From CAZXEJ01 sp964639895 (GTDB lineage: Bacteria; Desulfobacterota_D; UBA1144; Nemesobacterales; JADFKM01), in the NCBI GenBank assembly GCA_964639895.1, contig CAZXEJ010000001.1:124001-188000 (forward strand): 64,000 nt of DNA. The letters run 5' to 3'. The notes below the pieces were generated by a model, which was given only the letters and a program-made list of their open reading frames with translations, had not been told where the DNA came from and ran no database searches. Shown here piece after piece: positions 51,468 through 60,215 of this stretch (position 1 is its first letter; the number at the start of each line of letters is the position of its first letter). The position numbers and the translations under genes were made by a program.

Positions 51468-52313
51468 TCAACCTCCGAACCGCACGACGAGGTCTATGAA
51501 GTAGTTCGCGTTGGCGAAGTTGTCGGCGTTCTCACCCGTGGGTATCTGCACGCCGGCGCCCACGCTTATGGTCTGGCCGCCCAGGCGGATGCCGGGCGTT
51601 ATGAAGAAGTCGTGGGTGTTGTCGTCCAGTGTTACGGTGGATACGGCCAGCCCCTCGACCATGATGGTCGTCGAGAACGGCAATCCCAACGGCGGCGTGA
51701 CGCTCACCGTGCCTCCGTACTTGAAGCGCATCTCGGTGTTGTCGCCCTCGAACTCCTCGGCGTTGGTTATGATCTCGGCTCCGAAGTTGCCCTGTATGGC
51801 CCACATGCCGTCACCGATGGCGAGCACCAGATAGGGGTTGAGCGTGGTCTCGTCGAAGAAATAGGGCAGGTCCCTCACGTAGGACTGGGCGGCTTGGGTC
51901 GCAACATCGTTCTCGGCCGTGGGCAGCAACACCTCGAAACCCGCAGACAGGATGGCGTTCTCGGAGTTGAGAACGGCCAGCTTTCCACCCACGGTTATGT
52001 TGCCCAGCGAGTACTCGTCTTCGTTGGTGGGCCCGAAGTCCGTGACGCCCGCAAAGGGGAACTTCGCATAGACGCCAAGGAAGTTCTCGTAGAGGTTTAT
52101 GTCGACGCGGTACTGGTTCATGATGAGTGCACCGCCGGGATCACTATCGAGATCCACTATCTCCAGATTGGCCCTCACCCCGGTTACGGAGTAGGGGTTC
52201 TCGAGGAAGAAGCTCTGTGGCACAGGCGGAGAGGCCTGCGTCGCGGCGGCCGACCCCAGCAACAGGGCCGCCGGTATCAGTAACGCAGCAACGGTACGAA
52301 GCGGGTTTCTCAT
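51468..52313 (-). CDS. Predicted outer-membrane beta-barrel protein
   Basis: A 281-residue exported protein. The N-terminal 28 residues form a signal peptide (TVAALLIPAALLLGSAAATQAS). The rest alternates hydrophobic and polar residues with many Gly, Asn and aromatic residues, and ends in IDLVVRFGG with a Phe near the C-terminus, as in barrel proteins. Likely 12-14 strands. I do not recognise a family; a porin-like or surface role is a guess. AGGAGG precedes the ATG. A near-consensus promoter TTGAGA-17-TACACT lies about 60 bases upstream. A strong terminator follows. Confidence 0.75.
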   Translation of the reverse strand: MRNPLRTVAALLIPAALLLGSAAATQASPPVPQSFFLENPYSVTGVRANLEIVDLDSDPGGALIMNQYRVDINLYENFLGVYAKFPFAGVTDFGPTNEDEYSLGNITVGGKLAVLNSENAILSAGFEVLLPTAENDVATQAAQSYVRDLPYFFDETTLNPYLVLAIGDGMWAIQGNFGAEIITNAEEFEGDNTEMRFKYGGTVSVTPPLGLPFSTTIMVEGLAVSTVTLDDNTHDFFITPGIRLGGQTISVGAGVQIPTGENADNFANANYFIDLVVRFGG

Positions 52314-52635
52314 GGTTCACGATCCTCCTTCTGAACTACGTAGCCTCTCGATATGGGAAAGGATACACTCCAAGTGTAGCAGAGCAAAACCCTCTTCTCA
52401 ACAATATTTCCGGCACGCAAAATTAAAGCGTTTTCTCAACCCGGCCGCCTTCCCCGAACCCCTCCGCAACGGCGCCGGCACCAACCGACGCTCCCTCCCC
52501 CCAGGAGGGTAGGCCGCATACTCCGCCCACCGCCGACACCCTCCGGCCCGCCAAGGCGGACCCACGCCTTACTGACCTCGCAAAAGGCCCGCAACATCAC
52601 ACGGGGCGTCCCGAGTCGGTTAAAATTATAGCGCC
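52314..52635. other. Divergent intergenic region
   Basis: 322 bases between the barrel gene and thiE. It holds the barrel promoter near 52373-52401 and, at 52621-52626, TAAAAT as the probable -10 box of thiE. The middle is GC-rich without a recognisable signal. Confidence 0.4.
52373..52401 (-). promoter_or_regulatory. Promoter of the outer-membrane barrel gene with a palindrome on the -10 box
   Basis: On the minus strand TTGAGA (52396-52401), a 17-base spacer and TACACT (52373-52378). ACACT-CCA-AGTGT (52365-52377) overlaps the -10 box and could be an operator. Confidence 0.6.
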
Positions 52636-53274
52636 ATGCGTTGGACTCTCCGCGGTCTTTACGTCATAACCGACCGGCGGCGCTACAAGGGCCCCGGGCT
52701 GCTGTGGGCTCTGGAGGCGGCGCTGCGCGGCGGGGCCGACGTGGTGCAGCTTCGCGAAAAGGACCGGCCGCAGGACGAGGTGGTGGAGCTTGCGCGGCAG
52801 GCCAGGGAGATCACCTCTCGCTACGGCGTACCCCTCATCGTCAACGACTCCCCCGAGGCCGCCCTCGAGGCAGGGGCCGACGGTGTACACCTAGGCCGCG
52901 ACGACCCATCGGTGAAACGCGCACGCCGTCTCCTGGGCGATGATGCCGTCATCGGCGTCTCCTGCTACGGCGACCTCGAACGGGCCGAGAGGGCCGTGGC
53001 CGAAGGGGCCGACTACGTCGTCTTCGGCACCCCCTACCCCACCCCTACCAAACCCGGCAGGAAACCCACCCCACTCGCCGTCCTCAGGGAGGCCGCGCGC
53101 AGGTTCGAGGTGCCGGTCTTTGCAATAGGCGGCATCACGGCGACCAACGTACGGCCCGTGCTCGAGACGGGGGTGGACGGCGTCGCCGTCGTAAGCGCGG
53201 TCTTCGACGCGGCCGACCCAGAGCGAGCAGCCCGAGAGCTAAAGGAGATGGTATCCGAGTACGCAGCCCGGTGA
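52636..53274 (+). CDS. thiE: Thiamine-phosphate synthase
   Basis: A TIM-barrel enzyme (212 residues) that joins the thiamine pyrimidine and thiazole phosphates. The motifs DVVQLREKDRP near residue 35, GVPLIVND, AGADGVHLGRDD, VIGVSCYGDLE, DYVVFGTPYPTPTK and VFAIGGITATNV are all as expected. No ribosome-binding site precedes the ATG; A/T-rich TAAAATTATAG lies 5-15 bases upstream, so a leaderless or nearly leaderless mRNA is likely. No TPP riboswitch is visible. It is followed by a 1.1-kb gene-free block. Confidence 0.94.
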   Translation: MRWTLRGLYVITDRRRYKGPGLLWALEAALRGGADVVQLREKDRPQDEVVELARQAREITSRYGVPLIVNDSPEAALEAGADGVHLGRDDPSVKRARRLLGDDAVIGVSCYGDLERAERAVAEGADYVVFGTPYPTPTKPGRKPTPLAVLREAARRFEVPVFAIGGITATNVRPVLETGVDGVAVVSAVFDAADPERAARELKEMVSEYAAR

Positions 53275-53618
53275 GTACGAGAGGTAGGGTAGCATCAGGC
53301 CGCCTCCCCAGGGGTTTGCCACCAGGAGCCAAGCGGCAGCCAAGACCCCGGCAGAAGCCGACGGCGGCCGCCCTCTTCTCACGCTCCCGACGCCGCAGCC
53401 GAGGAGGCGGCCGGGCCGAGTTGGAGGGAGCGGGAAAGCCGCTCCTCTCTAGAGATACCCGGACCAACGCGCGCGATGGCTTGGCGGCCGCTTGCTGGGA
53501 TGGGGTAAGGGGACGCGAGACGCGCGGCTTCGAGCGCGGCGGGGAAGGGGCGCCGCGCGCACCGAAGGGGTGTCTCCACTGGAGGGATAAGGCCGCGCCA
53601 AGGGAACGCCGAGCGAAT

Positions 53619-53635
53619 GGGACTTCCATAGGACC
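53619..53635 (+). repeat. Copy 1 of the 17-base GGGACTTCC...GGACC motif
   Basis: GGGACTTCCATAGGACC. Related copies are at 53988-54004 (same strand, AGGACTTCCATGGGACC) and 35413-35429 (opposite strand, GGGACTTCCTCGGGACC). All three lie in gene-free blocks. Confidence 0.5.
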
Positions 53636-53987
53636 TGGAAGGGAACCGTGCCGGAAGGTCTTGCATCCGCCTCAGGCGAAGTAGCCCTCCACCGTTGGCT
53701 CCACCCCCAGCGGAGAGGGTGGAGCGCCAGATGCCCCGAAAAGGAGCAACGAGATAAAAGGGGCCCTCGGGGGGCGGAGGAGATCCTACGGCCGTGACGC
53801 ACCGACCAACGCCACCCCCATGGCAGGTCCAACGCGCGGGGGGAAACCGTCTCCAAGGGGCGGCCCCCCCAAGCCGTTCCTCCCTTACCAGGGGGCCTGC
53901 CGTGGGTGTGGTTGCCAAGGGGAAAGCGTCGCGGCCTCCTGGATCAGTGGGGCGGATGAGGCCAGGGAGGGTTAGGTACACACGGCT

Positions 53988-54004
53988 AGGACTTCCATGG
54001 GACC
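53988..54004 (+). repeat. Copy 2 of the 17-base motif
   Basis: AGGACTTCCATGGGACC, 369 bases from copy 1. The end of it also forms CATGG-GA-CCATG. Confidence 0.5.
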
Positions 54005-54263
54005 ATGAATCACCCCCTGTGCAGGTGCCGAAGCAGGGGTGGCACCCCCTTGAACGGCCCCCCACTTCCTCTCCCGCCGCAACGGCGGACGGCGCTGGGG
54101 GAGGCGCCGAGCCAGCACGTCCCCGGGGGGCCGCGGCGGGCGGTGTCGGTGCGGCCCTGAGCAGAAGAGGCGCAGACGCATGGGACCGTCCTGGGTTCCA
54201 CCCCCCGCGGGTATAGGCGCCGCACACGCGGGCCGGCGGTGCCGCATGGGCGGTCTTGCGCCC

Positions 54264-54291
54264 TTCACAAAGTGCGTGCGACGTGTAATAT
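54264..54291 (+). promoter_or_regulatory. Promoter of the unknown-family gene at 54361
   Basis: TTCACA (54264-54269), a 16-base spacer and TAATAT (54286-54291). The leader would be about 60 bases and ends in GGGAGGG, 5 bases before the ATG. Confidence 0.5.
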
Positions 54292-54360
54292 TAAGAGCCG
54301 AGTCCCGACCGCCGCCCGCGCGTTCGGGGCGGTCCACACGGTCGGTACGGGAGGGCTGCT

Positions 54361-54993
54361 ATGCCGGATCCATACGAACGTCAGCGTCAGAGGATTAGGC
54401 GCGCCCTGGAGATCGCGCGCAGAGAATGGCTCAACGTCGCCACATCGCTCGAGCGGTGCGGCGAGGTGGGCGACTTCGACCCCGCCGATTTCATGATAGG
54501 CGTCATAGACGAGGACGTCATAATAAGGGAGTCCCAAAAGAGCCGCACCAAGAGCGTATCGGTCTATGCGCCCACTTTCTACCCGGTCTACCTGGTAGAC
54601 AACCTGCTCAAGATGGACGAACTCCTCCCCGAGAGGGGATACCGCACCACGGCGGCGGCATACGTCTTCATCGAGCTGGTCGACCAGGCCGTCCGCAGGC
54701 TGGGGCTTCGCGGCAGGTTCGCAAACGGCTTTGCGTGCGGCTACGCATACTGCCGCACGGGATGGCGGATCGAAAAGGGTGAGCCCGAAATGAGGGACGC
54801 CTTCTATTCAACGTTCTACCCGACGACCTACTACTGGTGCCAGCCCATCGGCTACGACTGGGCCTTCCACTGGACCTCCATACAGGAGAGGCTGCGCATC
54901 GTGTTCGATACGTTCCGCAGGTGGCAGGGAGACGAAAATCTCCTGGCGAGCGAGGCCCCCTCGCAGGCCCGCGTCGTACCCAGCATGGTATAG
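54361..54993 (+). CDS. Unknown protein, paralogue of the gene at 9716
   Basis: A 210-residue soluble protein, paralogue of the 9716-10243 product. It has a basic N-terminal helix (YERQRQRIRRALEIARREW), the shared REWLNVATSLERCGEVGDFD block, a Val/Ile-rich central insert (VIDEDVIIRE...VSVYAPTFYPVY) not found in the other copy, then RRLGLRGRFANGFACGYAY, CRTGW, YDWAFHW and RLRIVFDTFRRW. It has more Tyr and Cys than its sister. No signal peptide or known motif. GGGAGGG lies 5 bases before the ATG. It follows the 1.1-kb gene-free block and its promoter, and is probably monocistronic. Confidence 0.72.
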   Translation: MPDPYERQRQRIRRALEIARREWLNVATSLERCGEVGDFDPADFMIGVIDEDVIIRESQKSRTKSVSVYAPTFYPVYLVDNLLKMDELLPERGYRTTAAAYVFIELVDQAVRRLGLRGRFANGFACGYAYCRTGWRIEKGEPEMRDAFYSTFYPTTYYWCQPIGYDWAFHWTSIQERLRIVFDTFRRWQGDENLLASEAPSQARVVPSMV

Positions 54994-55121
54994 CGTACCC
55001 CTCACCAGCGCCCGGCCACACCGGTTCTCCCGCACCCCCCATACGCTCACGCGCACGCACGACCCCCTCCCTCCCCTCCGCCGCCCCGCCCACACCGGCT
55101 ACGGCGACCGCAGGCGCGACC

Positions 55122-56573
55122 TCAGACCCACATCCCGCCGCGGCGGCCCGAAGCGCTCGCGCCGATGGGCTCCACACGCCACTCCCCCTCGGCCACTCCG
55201 CCTGGGAACACCTTGCCCGGGTTGAGCAGCCCCTCGGGGTCGAACACGCGCTTTACCTCCCTCATTGCGCGCAGCTCCCGCTCGCCGTACAACCACTCCA
55301 GGTAGTCGTTCTTCTCGATGCCGATGCCGTGCTCGCCCGTTATGGTTCCTCCCGCCTCCACGCACAGCCGCAGGATCTCGGCCCCGGCGGCCATGACGCG
55401 CTCGAGCTCGCCCTCCTTGCGCGGGTCGAACATGATGAGCGGATGGAGGTTGCCGTCTCCCGCATGGGCCACGTTCGCTATGGGCAGCGAGCGCTTCTCC
55501 CCTATCTCCACCACACGGCGCAGCACCTCGGCCAGGCGCGGCCTCGGGACGACGCCGTCCTGGGTGAACTGGTTGGGAGCAATGGTACTCACGGCGGCGA
55601 ACACCCCCTTGCGCCCCTTCCACAACTGCTGGCGCTCGGCCTCGTCGGCGGCCGTCCTCACCATGGTGGCGCCGTTTGCAAGGGCTATCTCACGTATCGT
55701 CTCGTAGGGCCGCTCAATCGATTCCCTTACCCCTTCGAGCTCTATGAGGAGCACGGCACCTGCATCGGTAGGATAGCCGCAGTCCTGCACCTCCTCCACG
55801 GCGCGCACGGCCATGTGGTCCATCAGCTCGAGCGCAGATGGCGTGAGGCCCCGGGCAACGATGTCGGACACGGTGCGCGAGGCGTCTTCGAGCGTGCGGA
55901 AGACGGCTACCATCGTGGCAACCTGCTCCGGCCTGCGCATGAGCCTGACCACGACCTTCGTCACCACGGCAAGCGTCCCCTCGGAGCCCACGACCAGGCC
56001 GACCAGGTCGTAGCCGAGGGTGTCGTGGCACCTCCCACCCAGCTCCATGACTTCGCCGTCTGCGAGCACCACCTCGAGCCCCAGCACGTGGTTCGTCGTC
56101 ACGCCGTAGGCCACGCCGTGTATGCCGCCCGAGTTCTCGGCCACGTTGCCCCCTATGGTGCACACCATCTGGCTCGAGGGGTCGGGGGCGTAGAAGAGGC
56201 CGTAGGGGGCTGCGGCGCGCGATATGTCGAGGTTCACCACGCCCGGCTCCACGACGGCGCACTCGTTGACGGGATCCACCTCCAGTATGCGCGCCATGCG
56301 CGCGAAGGAGAGCATTATCCCCCCCGTTGCGGCCACGGCGCCACCGCTCACGCAGGTGCCGGCCCCGCGCGGCACGAGCGGCACGCCATGCCGGCGTGCA
56401 AGCCTCACGATGCGCTGCACCTCGGACGTCGTCTCGGGCAGGACGACGAAATCTGGGGCCGCCCTCATCACGTAGGCGTCCTGCTCGTACACGAGCAGGT
56501 CCTCGGGAAGATGGAGTACCCGCCCATCGCCCACAATGTCCACGAGCTCCCTTAGCACCGCTTGCCTGTCCAT
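55122..56573 (-). CDS. glcD: FAD-linked oxidase, GlcD (glycolate/D-lactate dehydrogenase) family
   Basis: A 483-residue flavoprotein that oxidises 2-hydroxy acids such as glycolate or D-lactate. The FAD-binding part (VLPETTSEVQRIVRLARRHGVPLVPRGAGTCVSGGAV, GGNVAENSGGIHGVAYG) and the C-terminal substrate domain (NVAHAGDGNLHPLIMFD, GTITGEHGIGIEK) are intact. A GlcE/GlcF partner is not adjacent, so the electron acceptor is unclear. The ATG at 56573 has AGGA 8 bases upstream. It lies 66 bases after dnaB on the same strand. Its product glyoxylate could link to the glycerate kinase three genes upstream. Confidence 0.9.
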   Translation of the reverse strand: MDRQAVLRELVDIVGDGRVLHLPEDLLVYEQDAYVMRAAPDFVVLPETTSEVQRIVRLARRHGVPLVPRGAGTCVSGGAVAATGGIMLSFARMARILEVDPVNECAVVEPGVVNLDISRAAAPYGLFYAPDPSSQMVCTIGGNVAENSGGIHGVAYGVTTNHVLGLEVVLADGEVMELGGRCHDTLGYDLVGLVVGSEGTLAVVTKVVVRLMRRPEQVATMVAVFRTLEDASRTVSDIVARGLTPSALELMDHMAVRAVEEVQDCGYPTDAGAVLLIELEGVRESIERPYETIREIALANGATMVRTAADEAERQQLWKGRKGVFAAVSTIAPNQFTQDGVVPRPRLAEVLRRVVEIGEKRSLPIANVAHAGDGNLHPLIMFDPRKEGELERVMAAGAEILRLCVEAGGTITGEHGIGIEKNDYLEWLYGERELRAMREVKRVFDPEGLLNPGKVFPGGVAEGEWRVEPIGASASGRRGGMWV

Positions 56574-56639
56574 GGCACCAATCCTACGGCGCGCGACCCA
56601 TGCACGTGCAGCCACGCGGCCGCCCGCCCCCGTCAGCCG

Positions 56640-57995
56640 CTAGAATATACCGATGTCCTCGTAGCCCTCGGCCAGGTTCTCGAAGCTCGGCACGCCCCGC
56701 TTCTCGAGAAACGCGAGCTTCACCACGCCGGTGGGTCCGTTTCGCTGCTTGCCGATTATTATCTCGGCCACACCGTCCTTCTCCTCGCCCTTCTTCCTGT
56801 AGGCGTCCTCGCGGTGTATGAAGAGGACGACGTCAGCGTCCTGCTCGAGCGCGCCCGATTCCCTGAGGTCCGAGAGCTGCGGCCGCTTGTCGGTACGCGC
56901 CTCGGGCTGGCGGCTGAGCTGGGAGACGGCCACCACCGGTACCTCCAGCTCCTTGGCCAACGCCTTGAGCGAGGCCGAGATGTCCGCTATCTCGCGCTCC
57001 CGCGTCTCGGCCCTGCGGGAGCCGCGCACGAGCTGCAGGTAGTCGACCATGACGAGGTCGAGCCCCTTCTCGCGCTTGAGCCTTCGGGCCTTGGCCCTGA
57101 GCTCCAGTATCCCGATGGCCGGCGTGTCGTCTATGTAGATGGCCGCCTTCGAGAACTCCTCGGCCGCCGCCACCAGCCTTCCTATGTCGTCGGCGCTCAC
57201 GAAGCCGCCCCTTATGCGCGAGAAATCCACCTTGGCCTTGGCCGAGAGCATCCTGAGGACCAGTTGTTCCTTGGTCATCTCGAGCGAGAAGATGGCCACG
57301 CGCTTGCCCGCCTCCAGGGCGGCGTGGACGGCCACGTCGAGGCAGAACGACGTCTTTCCGAGCCCGGGACGAGCGGCCACGATGATGAGGTCCGAGGGCT
57401 GGAGCCCCGTGGTCATGTAATCGAGCTTCTCGAAACCCGTCGGTATGCCCGTTACATGCTCGCCCCGCTCGTGCAGCCGCTCGATGATGTCCAGCGCCTC
57501 GACGGCTATCTCCCTTACGTCGTAGAAGGCGGGCTTTATCTTGTGCTGGGCTATTTCGAGAATGGCCTGCTCGGAGCTCTCGAGCACCTGCTCGACGTCG
57601 ACGTCCTCTCTCACCCCCTCCTGCACGATCCCCATGGCCGTCTCCACAAGACGCCTCAGGATGGCCTTCTCCTTTACCAGCCGGGCGTAGTAGGCGACGT
57701 TCGCGGCCGAAGGGACGACCTCGGTGAGATAGGTTATGTAGCTGCTGCCGCCCACCTCCTCGAGCAGCTGTCCCTTGCTCTTCAGATAGTCGAACAGGGT
57801 GAGGACGTCTATCGGCTTGGACGCCCTGTCGAGCTCGACCATCGCCTCGAAGATCTTTCGGTGGGCTCCGCGGTAGAAGTCGTCGGCCGTAAGAAGCTCG
57901 AGCACGCGGTTTATGGCCGCCCCGTCGATGAGGATGCTGCCGAGCACGCACTGTTCGGCCTCGATGTTGTGGGGCAGCGGTCTCGAAGCGCTCAT
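56640..57995 (-). CDS. dnaB: Replicative DNA helicase
   Basis: Hexameric helicase that unwinds DNA at the fork (451 residues). The N-terminal primase-interaction domain (HNIEAEQCVLGSILID) is followed by the RecA-like motor: Walker A ARPGLGKTSFCLD, IFSLEMTKEQL, Walker B DLVMVDYLQLV, SQLSRQPE and the DKRPQLSDLRESGALEQDADVV motif. No intein is present. GGGGGAGGG precedes the ATG. It follows the phosphoesterase gene by 21 bases and is probably cotranscribed. Confidence 0.97.
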   Translation of the reverse strand: MSASRPLPHNIEAEQCVLGSILIDGAAINRVLELLTADDFYRGAHRKIFEAMVELDRASKPIDVLTLFDYLKSKGQLLEEVGGSSYITYLTEVVPSAANVAYYARLVKEKAILRRLVETAMGIVQEGVREDVDVEQVLESSEQAILEIAQHKIKPAFYDVREIAVEALDIIERLHERGEHVTGIPTGFEKLDYMTTGLQPSDLIIVAARPGLGKTSFCLDVAVHAALEAGKRVAIFSLEMTKEQLVLRMLSAKAKVDFSRIRGGFVSADDIGRLVAAAEEFSKAAIYIDDTPAIGILELRAKARRLKREKGLDLVMVDYLQLVRGSRRAETREREIADISASLKALAKELEVPVVAVSQLSRQPEARTDKRPQLSDLRESGALEQDADVVLFIHREDAYRKKGEEKDGVAEIIIGKQRNGPTGVVKLAFLEKRGVPSFENLAEGYEDIGIF

Positions 57996-58016
57996 CTTCC
58001 CTCCCCCGGGCCGCCG

Positions 58017-58739
58017 TCAAAGCCCGAAATAGAGCCTCACGGCAAGGCGCGGGTCAAGCCCCGCCTGAACTATCTTGTCGTGCGCCCTCTCTATATCGTA
58101 CTCCACACGCCTGCGTTCTATCAAGCGACCCTCGGAATCGTAGACGATGTGGGCCGAGCGCGGATCGCGGTCGCGGGGCTGGCCCACGCTGCCGGGATTG
58201 ACCAGATACTTGCGCCCGGCGACGAGCGCAAGCTCACCGTCGGCGCCCTCGGTGATACGGGACCCCTCCAGCACGTAGTGCAGCGCCACGTGGGTGTGGC
58301 CGAAGAAACACAGATCGGCATCCCCCATGAGCGGGAACTCCTCGCAGGCGGCGTATGTGGACGTTATGTACTTGTCCGGGTCGGAAAGCGCTCCATGCAC
58401 ATAGACGAAATCGCCTATCTCGCCCTCGCGCGGCAGGGCGCGCAGAAATTCCGCGTTCGCCTCGCTGAGCACCTCGCGCGTCCACATTATCGCCTCTCGG
58501 GCGATGGGATTGAACCCCTCGGCGTCGTCGATCCCGCAGGCGGCGTCGTCGTGGTTGCCCAGGATGGCCACGTCGCAGTGCTTCCTCACCATGTCGACGC
58601 ACTCGTTCGGGTCGGCACCGTAGCCGACGATGTCGCCGAGACAGACCACCTTGTCCACGCCGGCCTTATCGACGGCCTCGAACGTTGCAACCAACGCCTC
58701 GAGGTTGGCGTGGATGTCGGAAATGATGGCGTATCTCAT
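58017..58739 (-). CDS. Calcineurin-like metallophosphoesterase (YfcE-like)
   Basis: A 240-residue phosphodiesterase/phosphatase of the MJ0936/YfcE kind. The metal ligands are in AIISDIHANLEAL, VVCLGDIVGYGADP, ILGNHDDAA, YVHGAL and FFGHTHVAL. The CNECVDM-like segment after GYGADPNE is typical for the larger bacterial members. The ATG at 58739 is preferred over GTG 58748. A promoter TTGGCG-17-TATAAT is at 58769-58797. Together with dnaB it may form a unit. The substrate is unknown. Confidence 0.88.
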   Translation of the reverse strand: MRYAIISDIHANLEALVATFEAVDKAGVDKVVCLGDIVGYGADPNECVDMVRKHCDVAILGNHDDAACGIDDAEGFNPIAREAIMWTREVLSEANAEFLRALPREGEIGDFVYVHGALSDPDKYITSTYAACEEFPLMGDADLCFFGHTHVALHYVLEGSRITEGADGELALVAGRKYLVNPGSVGQPRDRDPRSAHIVYDSEGRLIERRRVEYDIERAHDKIVQAGLDPRLAVRLYFGL

Positions 58740-58768
58740 CCCGTCCACTCTCTGCGGTGACCTGAGAC

Positions 58769-58797
58769 ATTATATTACGGACGTCGCCGGCCGCCAA
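58769..58797 (-). promoter_or_regulatory. Promoter of the metallophosphoesterase gene
   Basis: On the minus strand TTGGCG (58792-58797), a 17-base spacer and a perfect TATAAT (58769-58774). The leader is about 23 bases. Confidence 0.6.
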
Positions 58798-58818
58798 CGG
58801 GGAGGGGAACGCGCCTCG

Positions 58819-60138
58819 TCAGACGATGACTATGCCCACGTCCATGACGTTGGTGCCCGTGGGACCGGTGCGTATGAGGCAGCCGAGTCGGTCGAAGAAG
58901 TTGTAGGAATCATTGCGCATGAGCGATTCCCAGGCGCTGAGGTTTATCTCCCTTCCCTCAAGCCGGGTGGTGCCGTCGCACACGGCGCCGGCCGCGTCCG
59001 TGGGGCCGTCGATGCCGTCGGTGCCGCAGAAGAGGCCGAGGATGTCGTGGCCCATTATCTCGATGCAGAACGAGAGCGCGGCCTCCATGCTCCTGCCGCC
59101 CCGGCCGTCGCCCCGCACCGTAACAGTGGTCTCGCCGCCGAACACTATGCAGGCGGGCTTGCTCACGGGGACGTCGAACCGCTCGACGTCCTTGGCGATG
59201 CCTGCTATGGCCTTGGCCACTTCGCGGGCCTCGCCCTTTATCTGCGACGAGAGCACTAGCGTGTTGTATCCCAGCCTCCTGGCCTCGCGCTCGGCCGCAA
59301 CGAGTGCCGTGTAGTTGCTACCCACGACGAGCGTCGTGAACCTCTCGGTGTCCACCTCGCCGGGCTTGAGCGTCTCGGGCACCTCGCCCGCACGCCCCTT
59401 CTCCAGGTGCACGATGACGCGCGGGGGCAGCTTGTTCTCGAGCTTGAACTCCTCCACCACCCTCCAAGCGTCTTCAAACGTCGACTCGTCCGGCACGGTC
59501 GGCCCGGAGGCGATGACGTCGAGCTTGTCGCCCACTACGTCCGAGAGGATAAGCGTAGCAACATCGGCCGGAAGCGCCTTCTTGAGCAGCCCCCCGCCCT
59601 TGATCGTAGAGAGGTGCTTGCGCACGACGTTGAGCCCCAGCGTATCCACTCCCGAGCGGAGGAGCAGATCGGTCACCTTGCGCTTGTCTTCGAGCGTCAC
59701 CCCGGGGACAGGCATGCAGAGCAGCGAGCTCCCGCCCCCCGAGATGAGGAAAACCACCAAGTCTCCTTGGCCCGCCCCTTCGAGCAGCCTCACCGCCTCG
59801 GCAGCGGCATCGACGCTGCGCTCGTCCGGCACGGGGTGGCCGGCCTGAATGTAGCGCATCCCTCCCAGCGCGAACGACGGCGGGGCGTTCGAGACGACGA
59901 GTCCCGACGTGACACGGCGGCCGAGCACGTCCACCACGGCACTGGCCATCGCCGGGGCGGCCTTGCCGAATGCTATCACGTAGAGGGAGCCGTAGGTGGA
60001 TAGATCGTAGGTGCGCTCGCCCAGACGAAGCACGTCGCCCGAGAGGGATATGTTGTCGAGCACGCACCGCCGGGGATCGACGGCCCGCAGAGCCTCACGG
60101 AAAATCCTTACCGCGTGATCCCTCAGCCTAGCATTCAT
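58819..60138 (-). CDS. Glycerate 2-kinase (MOFRL/GckA family)
   Basis: A 439-residue enzyme that phosphorylates glycerate, in this family usually to 2-phosphoglycerate. The N-terminal domain shows VIAFGKAAPAMASAV, GHPVPDERSV, LISGGGSSLLCMPVPG, NVVRKHLSTIKGGGL and LSDVVGDKLDVIASGPTVPD. The C-terminal MOFRL domain has VFGGETTVTVRGDGRGGR and FCGTDGIDGPTDAAGAVCDGT. Its glycerate could come from glucosylglycerate (GH13_18 phosphorylase at 35952) or from glyoxylate. It follows nuoE by 77 bases. The ATG at 60138 has GGAGG 13 bases upstream. Confidence 0.92.
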   Translation of the reverse strand: MNARLRDHAVRIFREALRAVDPRRCVLDNISLSGDVLRLGERTYDLSTYGSLYVIAFGKAAPAMASAVVDVLGRRVTSGLVVSNAPPSFALGGMRYIQAGHPVPDERSVDAAAEAVRLLEGAGQGDLVVFLISGGGSSLLCMPVPGVTLEDKRKVTDLLLRSGVDTLGLNVVRKHLSTIKGGGLLKKALPADVATLILSDVVGDKLDVIASGPTVPDESTFEDAWRVVEEFKLENKLPPRVIVHLEKGRAGEVPETLKPGEVDTERFTTLVVGSNYTALVAAEREARRLGYNTLVLSSQIKGEAREVAKAIAGIAKDVERFDVPVSKPACIVFGGETTVTVRGDGRGGRSMEAALSFCIEIMGHDILGLFCGTDGIDGPTDAAGAVCDGTTRLEGREINLSAWESLMRNDSYNFFDRLGCLIRTGPTGTNVMDVGIVIV

Positions 60139-60215
60139 GGGAAAAGAACCGCCTCCACACTATCCCCCTGCGCCGGCAGACCCGCAGTGAGCCCACCGAC
60201 CAAGGGAGCGGCGGA

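Larger units (their letters stand above)
53275..54360. other. 1.1-kb gene-free block with RNA-like inverted repeats and a repeated 17-base motif
   Basis: No gene can be supported here. Notable structure: an 11-bp stem with a 2-base bulge (TGGCTCCACCC at 53696-53706 with its partner at 53717-53729); an 11-base pairing CCCATGGCAGG (53817-53827) with CCTGCCGTGGG (53896-53906), one G-U; a hairpin CTTCCA...TGGAAG at 53623-53641. The motif GGGACTTCCATAGGACC (53619-53635) recurs as AGGACTTCCATGGGACC (53988-54004). A promoter TTCACA-16-TAATAT near 54264-54291 starts the next gene. The composition (many G and A runs) is unlike the coding sequence around it. A noncoding RNA is possible but unproven. 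Confidence 0.5.

Noticed and set aside
56562..58760. A 732-codon plus-strand frame
   Set aside because: Antisense to dnaB and the phosphoesterase, which are certain; no motif in this frame.
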